A DNA stretch of 64,000 nt from Bifidobacterium parmae (GTDB lineage Bacteria; Actinomycetota; Actinomycetes; Actinomycetales; Bifidobacteriaceae). This document shows, in pieces, positions 33,319 through 47,419 of this stretch. How positions within the stretch are numbered: position 1 is the first letter of the stretch; each line of letters begins with the position of its first letter. The position numbers and the translations under genes were made by a program. The stretch lies in contig NZ_NMWT01000001.1 of the NCBI RefSeq assembly GCF_002860365.1, positions 86,567-150,566 of the forward strand, given 5' to 3'. Below the pieces are notes generated by a model. The model was not told the origin of the DNA. It was given only the letters and a program-made list of their open reading frames with translations, and did no database searches.

Positions 33319-34559
33319 TATCCTAGCCGGTCGGGGAATGAGGGGATTGCCGGTTGCCTGGGTACATCCCAGGTGGGATTGCCTTGCGTGGCTGGCGAGG
33401 ATAAACCTTCCGATGATGGTGCGAGTTGTCGGTTCGATGATTGGGAATCCGATCCTGGATGCGTGGAACCATCCGAACGGCCCGCATCAGATATTTCCTC
33501 GTTCTTTACAGCCGTCATGGAATCCCGGACGATTTGCATGCCTTCGTTGAGGTCCTGGATGGTTCTGTTATAGACATCAAGATCCTGATGGTCGCGCATC
33601 ATGAGTCGTGCACGGGTAATCTGCTCACTGAGCCGTGCACGGGTGTTGTCGTCTCTGACCTTGTTCTCGGATTCTTTGTAGAGCCTATCGGCGTTTTCAA
33701 TGGTTTGGCTCAGTACGTTCTGTGCGTTGTCAATCTGTTGTTGTTCCTGTGATGCCTTGACCATGTCAACTGTGTCATGCAGGTTCCTGATCTGGGTTCT
33801 GAGCTGGTTATTCGCTCTCCCTATTTCTGCACGAGTGCGATCGAGACGGTCGGCAGTCAGACTCGGATCGCAATTTTCTGTTGAGATCGATGGTTGATAT
33901 TGCATGATTTTGCTGAGCAGTTCCAAAGACTTGGGGTCCTGTACGTCTTTATCCTGGAGCTTCGCATATGGTTCCGCCTGTTTCAATGCTTTGTTCCATT
34001 CAATCCGCACTGTGCTGGTTTGTTTGATTGCTTGATTGCATGACGTGACTGCCTCCCGATGGTCGTAGTTCTTCTTCGCCATGACAAGGCCTGCGGCTAA
34101 TCCCGTTACGATGACCAGAACGAGCATGATGCCGGCGATGCGGGTAAAAGGGATATGCCGATGGACGGCCACCTCATCCGTGCTGTCAGCCGATGAATCT
34201 TCCGCCAAGGACACGTCATCCCTGGTGTGCTCTCCGTCCTCCATCGGCATGCCTATCGTCGTTCCCGTCCGCTTGTCGGGCTCGGAGGCGGGGGCGTTAC
34301 TGTTCCGCACATCGCGCGGTAACTCATCGTCGATGACGGGTGTGATGGGAAACAACCGATGCTTGGATTTCCTGTCTGCCAACGGTTCCGGTGGAGCTCC
34401 GGCGGTTTCGGGATGTGCGATGGCATGTGCAGCCCATTGGCTGAGTTCCGGCCATGTACTGGGATGATCGTGGATTTGCGCAAGAAGATCCCAGTTGTCG
34501 GAATCACTCATCAAATCGGCAAGCTCGTATGAATCAAGTTTGGGATTGATACGACGCAT
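33318..34559 (-). CDS. Single-pass membrane protein with coiled coil, T4SS-linked
   Basis: A 413-residue protein. The N-terminal 60 residues ([34 protein letters not shown]) resemble the variant leucine-rich-repeat adaptor common in actinobacterial proteins. A linker, one transmembrane helix ([20 protein letters not shown], about 155-175), an extracellular helical region with coiled-coil character (about 230-360) and a Ser/Pro-rich end follow. Located directly after the cell-wall hydrolase of the secretion module; may be a structural or surface component. Confidence 0.6.
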   Translation of the reverse strand: MRRINPKLDSYELADLMSDSDNWDLLAQIHDHPSTWPELSQWAAHAIAHPETAGAPPEPLADRKSKHRLFPITPVIDDELPRDVRNSNAPASEPDKRTGTTIGMPMEDGEHTRDDVSLAEDSSADSTDEVAVHRHIPFTRIAGIMLVLVIVTGLAAGLVMAKKNYDHREAVTSCNQAIKQTSTVRIEWNKALKQAEPYAKLQDKDVQDPKSLELLSKIMQYQPSISTENCDPSLTADRLDRTRAEIGRANNQLRTQIRNLHDTVDMVKASQEQQQIDNAQNVLSQTIENADRLYKESENKVRDDNTRARLSEQITRARLMMRDHQDLDVYNRTIQDLNEGMQIVRDSMTAVKNEEISDAGRSDGSTHPGSDSQSSNRQLAPSSEGLSSPATQGNPTWDVPRQPAIPSFPDRLG

Positions 34560-34580
34560 GATTCCTTCTTTCCTTCGGGA

Positions 34581-36173
34581 TTAGTGGATGTAAGTGATGC
34601 TGGGATTGTTGGCCTGCTCTTTGGTAAGGGTCCTGAGCCATGCGTATGGGAGGCCGCCGCCGGATTCGCTGACAACAATGCTGCCGTCGTCCTTGATTTC
34701 CTCAACAATGGCGACGTGTCCATAATCGGAGCTTGCGCCGAGATAGCCTTTGGCGAAGCTCGCCACGTCACCGAGCTGTATGCCGCCGTCCGTCGGATAT
34801 CCGAATTTTCTGGCGCTTGACGCCCACATCCAGCCGTCGCCCATGTATCCGTCCACCGGTTTGCCGATCTGCAATCGGCGAGCGGCCGCCCACCATGTGC
34901 ATTGGCCGGTTTCATAGGTGGTGATCTTGCCCACGGGCGTGCCGGTCGCCGCCACATCCACGTTCAGCGTGCCAGACTGCATGACCAACGGTGGAGTGAG
35001 CTTGCCGATGGTTCGTCCTGCCGTGGCCGAACAGCCGCCTCCCGCATCAATCGCCGGCTTCACGTTGTCGAGATACCGTTTGGTGATGTTGGGAATATCC
35101 GGGTACCTCATGAGGTTGCCTTCGCCCGCGTTATGGGCGATGACCAAAGCCGTCAGGTCGTCAAGCTCGGCGAACGGCATGCCCGGATGCGCGGCTTTGA
35201 GTTGTTTGACGTCTTCCAAGCGGTTTTTCAGATATATACCGCCGTAATGGGCGTGGACCATGGGCTCGGTGATGCCTTCGGGTGGTGTCTGGTCGGCGCC
35301 TTCGGGGTGCACGCCGCGCCATACGCTCCTGTTCATCTGCAGCAATCCCCAGGTTCCTCCGTTGCTGTCGTCGGCATATGCATCCGGTCGGAAACCGGAT
35401 TCCTGCTTCATGATCGCCGCGATGAAATCCGCGCTCAATCCGCTCGATCGAGCCGCCTCGCTCACCCATGGTTTCGCCTCATCCGGGACCTCGACCACAC
35501 TGGCTTCACAACCGCCGTCATCTCCAACGGCAACGGTGGGGATGAACCACAACAGCAGGCTGAAGACCATCAGCACCGCCACCGCGCCCAGCAGAAACGG
35601 GACACCGACCGCAGCCGATGCCGATGCCGCGACCCCGGCCTTCACCGCCGTTACGGTCCGAGAAACCATCTGGGTGACCTGTCGCGCAACCTGCGCCGAA
35701 GCTCTGACAGCGGATTTGGTCCCCTGAACACCCGATCGTACGGTCTTGCCGGAACGCCTCGCACGTCTGACACGAGCCGAAGCCGTTCTTCCTGCCGTGG
35801 CACGTGCCGTTGAACCTCTTGCCGCATGTCTTGTGCGAATAATACCGGTCACGCCGTCGCGTACCCGATTTGCGGGGACCATTGATGATAACGGGTTGTC
35901 GTCCTCGCTGGTCTCCGTCTGTGTCGATTGCGATTCAAGCACGGATCGTGTCGCATTCACACCACGTTCCAAAACGCTGACGGTTGTTATGCCGGTCGGG
36001 CGCGATATTTCGGATTGATTGTTCCTGATGGTGGTTCGTGGCTGTTTCAGCCCGGCCAGCACGGGACCATGGGAGAGTCCATTGACATGACGGACTTTCA
36101 AACCATGAATCATGCCGTTCGGCCGAACGAGATTGCGCGTGGCGTGGAATGAGTCGGAGGTGACGGGTCTCAT
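34581..36173 (-). CDS. VirB1-like cell wall hydrolase (lytic transglycosylase + CHAP)
   Basis: A 530-residue protein: a basic cytoplasmic region, one transmembrane helix (about 195-215), a lysozyme/SLT-like domain (AAIMKQESGFRPDAY with catalytic Glu, GLLQMNRSVW, AHNAGEGNLMRYP) and a C-terminal CHAP domain (Cys in GQCTWWAA, His in DYGHVAIVEEI). Two-domain hydrolases of this type open peptidoglycan for Gram-positive conjugation channels. The ATG at 36173 overlaps the VirB4 stop. Confidence 0.9.
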   Translation of the reverse strand: MRPVTSDSFHATRNLVRPNGMIHGLKVRHVNGLSHGPVLAGLKQPRTTIRNNQSEISRPTGITTVSVLERGVNATRSVLESQSTQTETSEDDNPLSSMVPANRVRDGVTGIIRTRHAARGSTARATAGRTASARVRRARRSGKTVRSGVQGTKSAVRASAQVARQVTQMVSRTVTAVKAGVAASASAAVGVPFLLGAVAVLMVFSLLLWFIPTVAVGDDGGCEASVVEVPDEAKPWVSEAARSSGLSADFIAAIMKQESGFRPDAYADDSNGGTWGLLQMNRSVWRGVHPEGADQTPPEGITEPMVHAHYGGIYLKNRLEDVKQLKAAHPGMPFAELDDLTALVIAHNAGEGNLMRYPDIPNITKRYLDNVKPAIDAGGGCSATAGRTIGKLTPPLVMQSGTLNVDVAATGTPVGKITTYETGQCTWWAAARRLQIGKPVDGYMGDGWMWASSARKFGYPTDGGIQLGDVASFAKGYLGASSDYGHVAIVEEIKDDGSIVVSESGGGLPYAWLRTLTKEQANNPSITYIH

Positions 36174-38566
36174 TCGGTCTTCCGATCCTCGAATTTCGTG
36201 GTATACAACCGGTAAAGCAGACTATCGGCATCGATACGCCCATCGAACGGTATGAACGCAGTGCCGCTCTTGGCCATGCCCTGACCGGGCTGCACCCCGG
36301 TGAAGAACGCCCGCTGCTCATCGGACAGCTTCAGCAGCTCGCACAAGGCGTCGGCATCCGTGGCGGTCTGGTTCAGCAGCAACAGGAAGTCGCTGTTCGC
36401 GAGCATCAGACGCGCATCCTGATTGGCCAGCAGCTCCTCGATGTTCTGCGTAATGCCGGTGGGGCACAAACCCCATTTACGGGCGCGCTTGTACAGGCGC
36501 AGGAAGTATTCGGCCGCATACCGGTTCGAGAACAGCAGATGGAACTCGTCCACCCACAGCCAGGTGCGCCGGCCGAGACGGCGATTCCTGACGACCCGGT
36601 TCCATATCTGATCCAGAACGACGAGCATACCGAACGTACGCAACTCCGCTCCCAGACCGGAAACGTCATAGACCAGGAACCGGCTGGACGTATTCACATC
36701 GGTGACATGGGCGAAGGCGTTCAGACTGCCGGTCGCGTAAATCTCCAATGCTCGCGCGGCATCATGGGCACCTGGCTCACTCAAAGCCGTGAGACGATCA
36801 TGCAGGGTGACGAGCGTTGGCATGCCCAGTTCCGGATGCTCCCGCACCTCGCGATACATGCCGATGACCGTACGATCGATCAGACTGCGCTGCATGCGGT
36901 CGATGCCATCCCGCCCGCCGATCAGCACGCCGAGCATGTTCAGCACGCTCGCACATTTCGACCGTATCGGATCACCCTCGGAATCATCCTCATACTCGAT
37001 ATCCAACGCATTGATATGCGCGCGCGACGATTCCCCGATCTCGACCCGTTCACCGCCAAGACCGGTGCACAACGGCGTGAACTCACGTTCCGGGTCGATG
37101 ACGATCAGATCATCGTCCGGACGAGTCAGATAGATCTGGGTTATCTCGTTCTTCGCCGCCTGACTCTTGCCCGAACCCGTCGTTCCTAAGATGAATCCGT
37201 TGCCGTTCATGCCTTGCGTGCGATCGATGACCACAGGGTTGCCGGTGCGGGCGTTCGCCCCATGGAACACCCCGCCCGGCTCGAACAGCTCCTGCGACGT
37301 GAACGGCACCAGAATCGCCGCACTCGACGTGGTCAGCGTGCGACGCATCGGCGGCAGAGGATTCCCCAACGGCAGCACGGCGTTCAGCCCCTCCACCTGC
37401 ATGTAGGCCAAGGTCTCGGCCACACACGACTGCCCATCGATCGCGGCCGTCACGTCACGAACCGTCTGGTCCAGCTGCTCACGACTGTCCGCCGACACGT
37501 CCACAATCATCAGGGAATCCACCAGACGGTCGCCGTTATGCTCCAGATCATCACGCAGCTCACCCGCCTGAGCCATAGATTCCTGAAGATCATGAGGCAA
37601 CATGTCCTCGGGCAGATGCTGTTTGCGGTTCTTGCGCCGCTCGTCGATGGCCTGCATATCCATTTCGGCGATCGTCCGGTTCACGAGCTTCAACCCCTCG
37701 GCCTTGCCCCGCGGGGACAGGTGGATGCCGACCGTGATATCCGCCTTGATGTCCGTGATGGACGACACCAGCTGATCGCTCAGATAATCCGGGAAGTCAC
37801 GCACCAAAAGACACTGATGCCATACTTCCGTGGTGCCCGAGCTTAACCGGAGCCGACGGCGATCCGACACGTCCACGGCGAACGGGGCCACGTAATCCTT
37901 CGTGGACATGCCATGCGATTCCAGGAAACCATCCTCGGTGAACGAGAACCGGACACCGTGCCGCAGCATCCCGTGCAACACCGCCAGACGCGACTGCCGA
38001 TCCAAACGGACACCGACGCAGCCGCCCACCGACCGCAGTTGCGCCGTGGCACGCAACGCGGCACGGTTCAGCAGCGTGACCGCCCGTTCCCCGTCCCGCT
38101 CACGCAACGTCAACGTCAGATACTTGTCCGTCACCGCGCCCTGCGAACGCCCGGCGAGACGCCGACGCACATTGCGGTTGAAGTCCCCGCGCAATCCATC
38201 CAACGCATCGCTCCGAAGCGACATGGCGATACTGCGCGTCACCTCCTCGGGATCCAGCATGCGCGTGGCGACCGTGATCTGGACTCCCATGTTCTCGCCG
38301 ATCGAATTCAGGAAACGACCCCACCGGTCCACGACATCCAGCTGCTGATCCTGGGTCGCGACCTGATAATTGATGTCGCTGATCCGCAGCGACACGCTCC
38401 ACCGGTCGCCGCCAAGGAACACGATGCCATTGGACAGCATCGAATCATAGACAAGCAACTCCTTCGACGAACGAGGCATGCGACGATTCCCGGACCGCCT
38501 GTTCCCGGCCTTTCCATGTCGCTTACCGTTGCCTTTGACCGCCTTGCTGCCACTGATGTCAGACAT
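36170..38566 (-). CDS. VirB4-like conjugation ATPase
   Basis: A 798-residue cytoplasmic ATPase. Walker A is FILGTTGSGKSQAAK (about residue 460), Walker B is RRTWLWVDEFHLLF, and there is a distal ITQNIEELL arginine-finger-type region. The N-terminal half matches TraE/VirB4 (SLRISDINYQVATQDQQL). It energises the secretion channel. Overlaps its neighbours on both sides. Confidence 0.92.
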   Translation of the reverse strand: MSDISGSKAVKGNGKRHGKAGNRRSGNRRMPRSSKELLVYDSMLSNGIVFLGGDRWSVSLRISDINYQVATQDQQLDVVDRWGRFLNSIGENMGVQITVATRMLDPEEVTRSIAMSLRSDALDGLRGDFNRNVRRRLAGRSQGAVTDKYLTLTLRERDGERAVTLLNRAALRATAQLRSVGGCVGVRLDRQSRLAVLHGMLRHGVRFSFTEDGFLESHGMSTKDYVAPFAVDVSDRRRLRLSSGTTEVWHQCLLVRDFPDYLSDQLVSSITDIKADITVGIHLSPRGKAEGLKLVNRTIAEMDMQAIDERRKNRKQHLPEDMLPHDLQESMAQAGELRDDLEHNGDRLVDSLMIVDVSADSREQLDQTVRDVTAAIDGQSCVAETLAYMQVEGLNAVLPLGNPLPPMRRTLTTSSAAILVPFTSQELFEPGGVFHGANARTGNPVVIDRTQGMNGNGFILGTTGSGKSQAAKNEITQIYLTRPDDDLIVIDPEREFTPLCTGLGGERVEIGESSRAHINALDIEYEDDSEGDPIRSKCASVLNMLGVLIGGRDGIDRMQRSLIDRTVIGMYREVREHPELGMPTLVTLHDRLTALSEPGAHDAARALEIYATGSLNAFAHVTDVNTSSRFLVYDVSGLGAELRTFGMLVVLDQIWNRVVRNRRLGRRTWLWVDEFHLLFSNRYAAEYFLRLYKRARKWGLCPTGITQNIEELLANQDARLMLANSDFLLLLNQTATDADALCELLKLSDEQRAFFTGVQPGQGMAKSGTAFIPFDGRIDADSLLYRLYTTKFEDRKTE

Positions 38567-38939
38567 GACGACGTACCTGCCTTCCCCTGATTCGTCTACG
38601 GGTCTTCTCCTTCAACGACGGTTTGCCGGGAAACCTCGCGGGAACATAGGGTTCGAGCAGGTAGACCTTCAGACCGAAACGCTGACGCAGCATGTATCCC
38701 AGATACCGTTCAGGCTTCAGCCCTTTCGGACGCCACCAACCCCACAGCGCGAACGGCAGGCAAACCGCAAACAGCAGATACGACCCCAGATCGGACAAGC
38801 CCAACGACCAGAACAACGCCGCCTCACCTCCGCCCAGGACGAGCATGCATGCGGCGGCCGCCAGTTGGCGCCAGCTCAGCCCCCACATCACCTTCGCCTC
38901 GACATTGGCGATCTCCTTATATACGCGCATCTGCAACAT
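38559..38939 (-). CDS. PrgI-family conjugation membrane protein
   Basis: A 126-residue protein with the family start RVYKEIANVEAKVMWGLSWRQL, two transmembrane helices (about 30-65) and the GLKPERYLGYMLRQRF segment before a basic tail. PrgI proteins are VirB3-like partners of VirB4, which directly follows. Confidence 0.88.
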   Translation of the reverse strand: MLQMRVYKEIANVEAKVMWGLSWRQLAAAACMLVLGGGEAALFWSLGLSDLGSYLLFAVCLPFALWGWWRPKGLKPERYLGYMLRQRFGLKVYLLEPYVPARFPGKPSLKEKTRRRIRGRQVRRHV

Positions 38940-38981
38940 GAAAGAATCCTTTCCCTGATTGGCCCCGGTTGTGGTAGGCGG

Positions 38982-39839
38982 CTACTCGCCGCCGGCTATG
39001 GCCCGGCTGACACGCTGACTCACCGCGATCACGAAGAACAGCAGGATGCCCGCCATCATGAGATTGCCGAAGTTGCCCGTCACCCACGCCACCATGCCCT
39101 TGTCCGCGGAATCCGGGATCTTCACGGCATCGACCACGACCCGCTGATAGAACACCAGACAGATGAACACGCACACCGCATTCACCGACGTGCGCGCATA
39201 CGACTTGAAGAAACCCACGCCGATCGGCTTGGTGTCCTCATGCACCAGAAACGCGAATGGCAACGACTGGAACGCCGTCAACGCATACAATTCGACGAAC
39301 CGCACATACAGCACCACCGTGAACACCACCGACGCCAACTGGGACAACAGCCACGGGATCACCAGCAGAAAGAACAACGCCGCCTGCCCCATCACCCCGG
39401 CATCGTGAATCTGGTCACGCATCAGATCGCCCAGCTGACCGCCGTCGCCCGTCGCCTCATACGACATCTGAGAAGACACGCCCTGCATGAGGAACTGCGT
39501 GACCTGATTGAACATCCGAATGAATAGACTGGCGTTCTGCACGGCGATGAACACCAACGCGATCTTGAACATGGTGCCGGCCACGATCTTCACACCTAGA
39601 TCACGGTCCGACTCGATGCGCGTCGAGTTACGCGCCAGCTCCAACGTGAACATGACCGCGAGCACCACCGACGTCAGAGGCTTGACGGCGACTCCATGCA
39701 CGTTCACCGCCAACTGGTAAAGAGCGGGATTCCACGTCTCCGGCGCCTGAGATAACAGCCCGGCTGTGATCGAACCGGCACCTCCGCCGCCGATCATGTT
39801 GAGCATGGCTACGATGAAGTCCTCCACGGCAGGCCCCAA
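38982..39839 (-). CDS. VirB6/TrbL-like polytopic conjugation protein
   Basis: A 285-residue protein with about six transmembrane helices and an extracellular Gly-rich start. Order and size match the TrbL/VirB6-like channel protein found next to Maff2 and PrgI in Gram-positive elements. Starts at 39839, 6 bp after the Maff2-like stop. Confidence 0.75.
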   Translation of the reverse strand: MGPAVEDFIVAMLNMIGGGGAGSITAGLLSQAPETWNPALYQLAVNVHGVAVKPLTSVVLAVMFTLELARNSTRIESDRDLGVKIVAGTMFKIALVFIAVQNASLFIRMFNQVTQFLMQGVSSQMSYEATGDGGQLGDLMRDQIHDAGVMGQAALFFLLVIPWLLSQLASVVFTVVLYVRFVELYALTAFQSLPFAFLVHEDTKPIGVGFFKSYARTSVNAVCVFICLVFYQRVVVDAVKIPDSADKGMVAWVTGNFGNLMMAGILLFFVIAVSQRVSRAIAGGE

Positions 39840-39845
39840 ACCAGC

Positions 39846-40052
39846 TCAGCCCAGAGCCACCGCGTTGAAAATCTGCGCAGCCGCGATGATCATGCCTCCA
39901 CCCACGATCTGCCACAGTCCCGATTGCGTCTGCGGCCCGTTATGATCCTTCAGACCGCCACCGAAGGTAACGGCGCCCCACACCAGCCACAAGCCACCAC
40001 CGATAGTGGCGAACCTGACGAACAACTGAAGCACCTGATTCAACAAATCCAC
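39846..40052 (-). CDS. Maff2-like small membrane protein (VirB2-type)
   Basis: A 68-residue hydrophobic protein with two helices (LFVRFATIGGGLWLVWGAVTF and VGGGMIIAAAQIFNAVAL). Maff2-family proteins of this size precede PrgI/VirB4 genes in Gram-positive conjugative elements and may form the pilin-like part of the channel. First gene of the minus-strand secretion operon. Confidence 0.78.
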   Translation of the reverse strand: MDLLNQVLQLFVRFATIGGGLWLVWGAVTFGGGLKDHNGPQTQSGLWQIVGGGMIIAAAQIFNAVALG

Positions 40053-41570
<1,518 letters not shown>

Positions 41571-41621
41571 GACGTCGTCTCGAAGACGGGCGGCACCGGC
41601 GTCGATTTTGCTGGAAGGAAT

Positions 41622-42926
41622 TTACTTCACCTGGCGGCCGGCGCACCAGACGTGTTGGGCGGTCCAGTCGGTGGGGTCGAGGAGGTTGAGGTCGGCGGCG
41701 TATCCGGGGGCGACGAGGCCGAGCGGAGTGCCGGTGACGGGGTTGACCCGGTCGAATCCGAAGGCGCGGGCCGGGGTGAGGGTGGCGGCCTCGACGGCGG
41801 CGACGGGGCTGAAGCCGAGTTCGTTGACCGCGCGCTGGACCGCGACCTCCAGGGTGAGCGTGGAGCCGGCGATGGCGCCGTTGGAGACGAGTCGGGCGTG
41901 GCCGTCGATGACGTTCACGTCGAGTTCGCCGAGCTTGTACGCGCCGTCGGGGCAGTCGGTGGCGGCCATGGCGTCGGTGACGAACGCGATGCGGTGGGGC
42001 GCCAGTCCGAAGCCGAGCTTGACCATCGGGTTCTGGACGTGGAAGCCGTCGTTGATGAGCTCGATGGTGACGCGCGGGTCCTCGACGGCGGCCGGGATGG
42101 GGCCGGGTTCGCGGTGGTGCAGGCCGTTCATCGCGTTGAACATGTGGGTCATGATGCCGGCGCCCGCGTCGAAGCCGGCCTGGGCGGTGGCGTAGTCGGC
42201 GTCGCAGTGGCCGACCGCGGGCACCACGCCGGCGGCCGCGAACTGCTTGATGGCGCCGATGCCGTGCTCGAGTTCGGGGGCGATGGTGATCTGGCGGATG
42301 CAGCCGATCTTGCCGGCGGCGGGGTCGGCGCCCGAGGCGTCGAGCATGCGGTCCACGAGTTCGGGCACCGGGTCCTTGAGGCAGTTCGGGTCGTGCGCAC
42401 CCTTGCGCTTCAGGGCGAGGAACGGGCCTTCGAGGTGGCAGCCGAGGATGTCGGGGCGGGTGGCCATCTTCTCGCGCACGGTGCGGATGTTGCGGCAGAT
42501 CACGTCCATCGGGTTGGTGATGAGCGAGAGCACCTGGCGGGTGGTGCCGTGCACCGCGTGGCCAGCGCGGGCCACGTCGATGCCGTCGGGGCCGTCGTCG
42601 AAGCTCTTCTCCCAGGCGCCGTGGGCGTGGATGTCCACGTAGCCGGGCGTGAGGATGCGGCCGGCCGCGTCGATCACCTCGCCGGAGCGGGAGGCCGGGT
42701 CGATGCCGACCGTGCGGCAGGCATGCTCGAACGCCTCCTCGCCGCTGCCGTCCGCCGTCGCGGCGCCCGTGCCCACGATCACGCCGCGCGCGTCCGAGAC
42801 CACCCAATATCCGCTTTGCTCGCCGCGGGCATCCACCTTGCGCGCCCCTCGGATCGCGACCGGCTTGGCCTCGCCTTCCAACGCCGCGGTCACGCGCGCG
42901 ACGATCTCGTTTCTGTCCTGCGTCAT
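41622..42926 (-). CDS. nagA: N-acetylglucosamine-6-phosphate deacetylase
   Basis: A 434-residue amidohydrolase. Motifs are the metal-binding YVDIHAHGAW, the substrate and metal site HLEGPFL, VGHCDADY, THMFNAMNGLHHREPG and the catalytic Asp in FVTDAMAA. It converts GlcNAc-6-P to GlcN-6-P and acetate in the cytoplasm; the next step is NagB, encoded upstream. About 40 residues precede the barrel. Probably part of a lacZ-nagB-nagA transcription unit. Confidence 0.93.
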   Translation of the reverse strand: MTQDRNEIVARVTAALEGEAKPVAIRGARKVDARGEQSGYWVVSDARGVIVGTGAATADGSGEEAFEHACRTVGIDPASRSGEVIDAAGRILTPGYVDIHAHGAWEKSFDDGPDGIDVARAGHAVHGTTRQVLSLITNPMDVICRNIRTVREKMATRPDILGCHLEGPFLALKRKGAHDPNCLKDPVPELVDRMLDASGADPAAGKIGCIRQITIAPELEHGIGAIKQFAAAGVVPAVGHCDADYATAQAGFDAGAGIMTHMFNAMNGLHHREPGPIPAAVEDPRVTIELINDGFHVQNPMVKLGFGLAPHRIAFVTDAMAATDCPDGAYKLGELDVNVIDGHARLVSNGAIAGSTLTLEVAVQRAVNELGFSPVAAVEAATLTPARAFGFDRVNPVTGTPLGLVAPGYAADLNLLDPTDWTAQHVWCAGRQVK

Positions 42927-42945
42927 GATTTCCTTCCTGTATGCG

Positions 42946-42983
42946 TTCGGGCTCCTTCTTTGCGGAGAAAGAAGGAGCCCGAA
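42946..42983 (-). terminator. Hairpin between nagB and nagA
   Basis: 16-bp perfect arms (42946-42961/42968-42983) 16 bp after the nagB stop. Probably a partial terminator or mRNA stabiliser, since nagA lies 20 bp further on. Confidence 0.8.
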
Positions 42984-42998
42984 CCGTTCGATTGCCGA

Positions 42999-43811
42999 TC
43001 AGATGCCCTGCCAGGCCGGCTTGTGGGCGAAGGCGTAGCGGTAGTAGTCCTTGTGGCGCAGGCGGCTGGCGGCCTCCTCGTCGATGATGATCGTGGCGTG
43101 CGGGTGCAGCTGCAGCGCGGAGGCCGGGCAGAACGCGCTCACGCCGCCCTCGACGGTCTCCTCGATGGCCTCGGCCTTGCCCGAGCCGAACGCGAGCAGC
43201 ACGAGGTGACGGGCCTTGAGGACCGTGCCGATGCCCTGCGTGATGCAGTGGGTCGGCACCTGTTTGATGTCGTTGTCGAAGAAGCGGGCGTTGTCGATGC
43301 GGGTCTGCTCGGCCAGGGTCTTCACGCGCGTGCCGGATGCGAGGGAGGAGCCGGGCTCGTTGAAGCCGATGTGGCCGTCGGTGCCGATGCCGAGGATCTG
43401 CACGTCGATGCCGCCCGCGGCCTCGATGGCCGCGTCGTAGGCCGGGCCGGCGGCGGCGATCTTGTCGCCGTCCTCGAGCGGGGCGCCGTTCAGCACGTCG
43501 CCGGGCACGTGGACCTTGGTCGGGTCAAGGCCCAGGGGCTCGACGACCGTACGGTGGATGGTGGAGTGGTAGGACTCCGGGTGGGTCAGCGGCAAGCCCA
43601 GGTACTCGTCCAGCGCGAAGCCGCGCACCTTGGAGACGTCGATGTGCTCCTCATGCACGATCTTGGCGAGGGCCTGGTAAGCGGCCAGCGGGCTGGAGCC
43701 GGTCGCGAGTCCCAGCACCGCGTCCGGCTTGGCCTTGATGAGGTCCGCCACGCAACGGCCGTAGATCTCGCCGGCCTCCTCCTCGTTCTTGACGATGATC
43801 ACTTCAGCCAT
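42999..43811 (-). CDS. nagB: Glucosamine-6-phosphate deaminase
   Basis: A 270-residue enzyme starting at MAEVIIVKNEEEAG (ATG at 43811). Motifs: LGLATGSSPLAAYQ (phosphate loop), FALDEYLGLP, LGIGTDGHIGFNEPGS with the catalytic residues, and LLAFGSGKAEAI. It isomerises and deaminates GlcN-6-P to fructose-6-P. Works with NagA downstream in amino-sugar use, such as milk-oligosaccharide GlcNAc. Confidence 0.94.
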   Translation of the reverse strand: MAEVIIVKNEEEAGEIYGRCVADLIKAKPDAVLGLATGSSPLAAYQALAKIVHEEHIDVSKVRGFALDEYLGLPLTHPESYHSTIHRTVVEPLGLDPTKVHVPGDVLNGAPLEDGDKIAAAGPAYDAAIEAAGGIDVQILGIGTDGHIGFNEPGSSLASGTRVKTLAEQTRIDNARFFDNDIKQVPTHCITQGIGTVLKARHLVLLAFGSGKAEAIEETVEGGVSAFCPASALQLHPHATIIIDEEAASRLRHKDYYRYAFAHKPAWQGI

Positions 43812-43854
43812 GATTGATTGTCTCTTTTCTGTGGGTGTGTTTTGGGGAATATGC

Positions 43855-43890
43855 ACGGGCGGCGGCATGGTGGTGCATGCCGCCGCCCGT
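43855..43890 (-). terminator. GC-rich hairpin after lacZ
   Basis: 15-bp perfect arms (43855-43869/43876-43890) starting 6 bp after the lacZ stop; T-poor, so possibly only a partial stop before nagB. Confidence 0.8.
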
Positions 43891-43896
43891 TGCTGG

Positions 43897-47160
<3,264 letters not shown>

Positions 47161-47312
47161 ATTTACGCAACTTCTTGCGCATGCCTCGACGGTGACTGCG
47201 AGGACCTATGCAAATCCATTGATTGCAACGATAATTCGACTACTGCGATGTCTTTTGCCCGCGCGTTGCGTCGAATCGACGAACGCAATTCGTTGGCATT
47301 GCTTGCGACACG

Positions 47313-47330
47313 CGGTAAAGTTTTTTACTT
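47313..47330 (+). promoter_or_regulatory. LacI-type operator, symporter side
   Basis: CGGTAAAGTTTTTTACTT has the same GTAAA-N4-TTTAC core. It lies about 90 bp before the symporter ATG. Confidence 0.6.
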
Positions 47331-47419
47331 TTTCGAGAAAGTCCTATACTCGCGTCTTGCGGGATCGGAGCTGTTCCCGCGCACGGATTCTTTACAGGTC
47401 GCAAGGAGGCCACCACACC

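Noticed and set aside
41652-43817. 721-codon open frame antisense to nagA and nagB
   Set aside because: Low-complexity Gly/Val/Asp composition and complete overlap with two clear enzymes.
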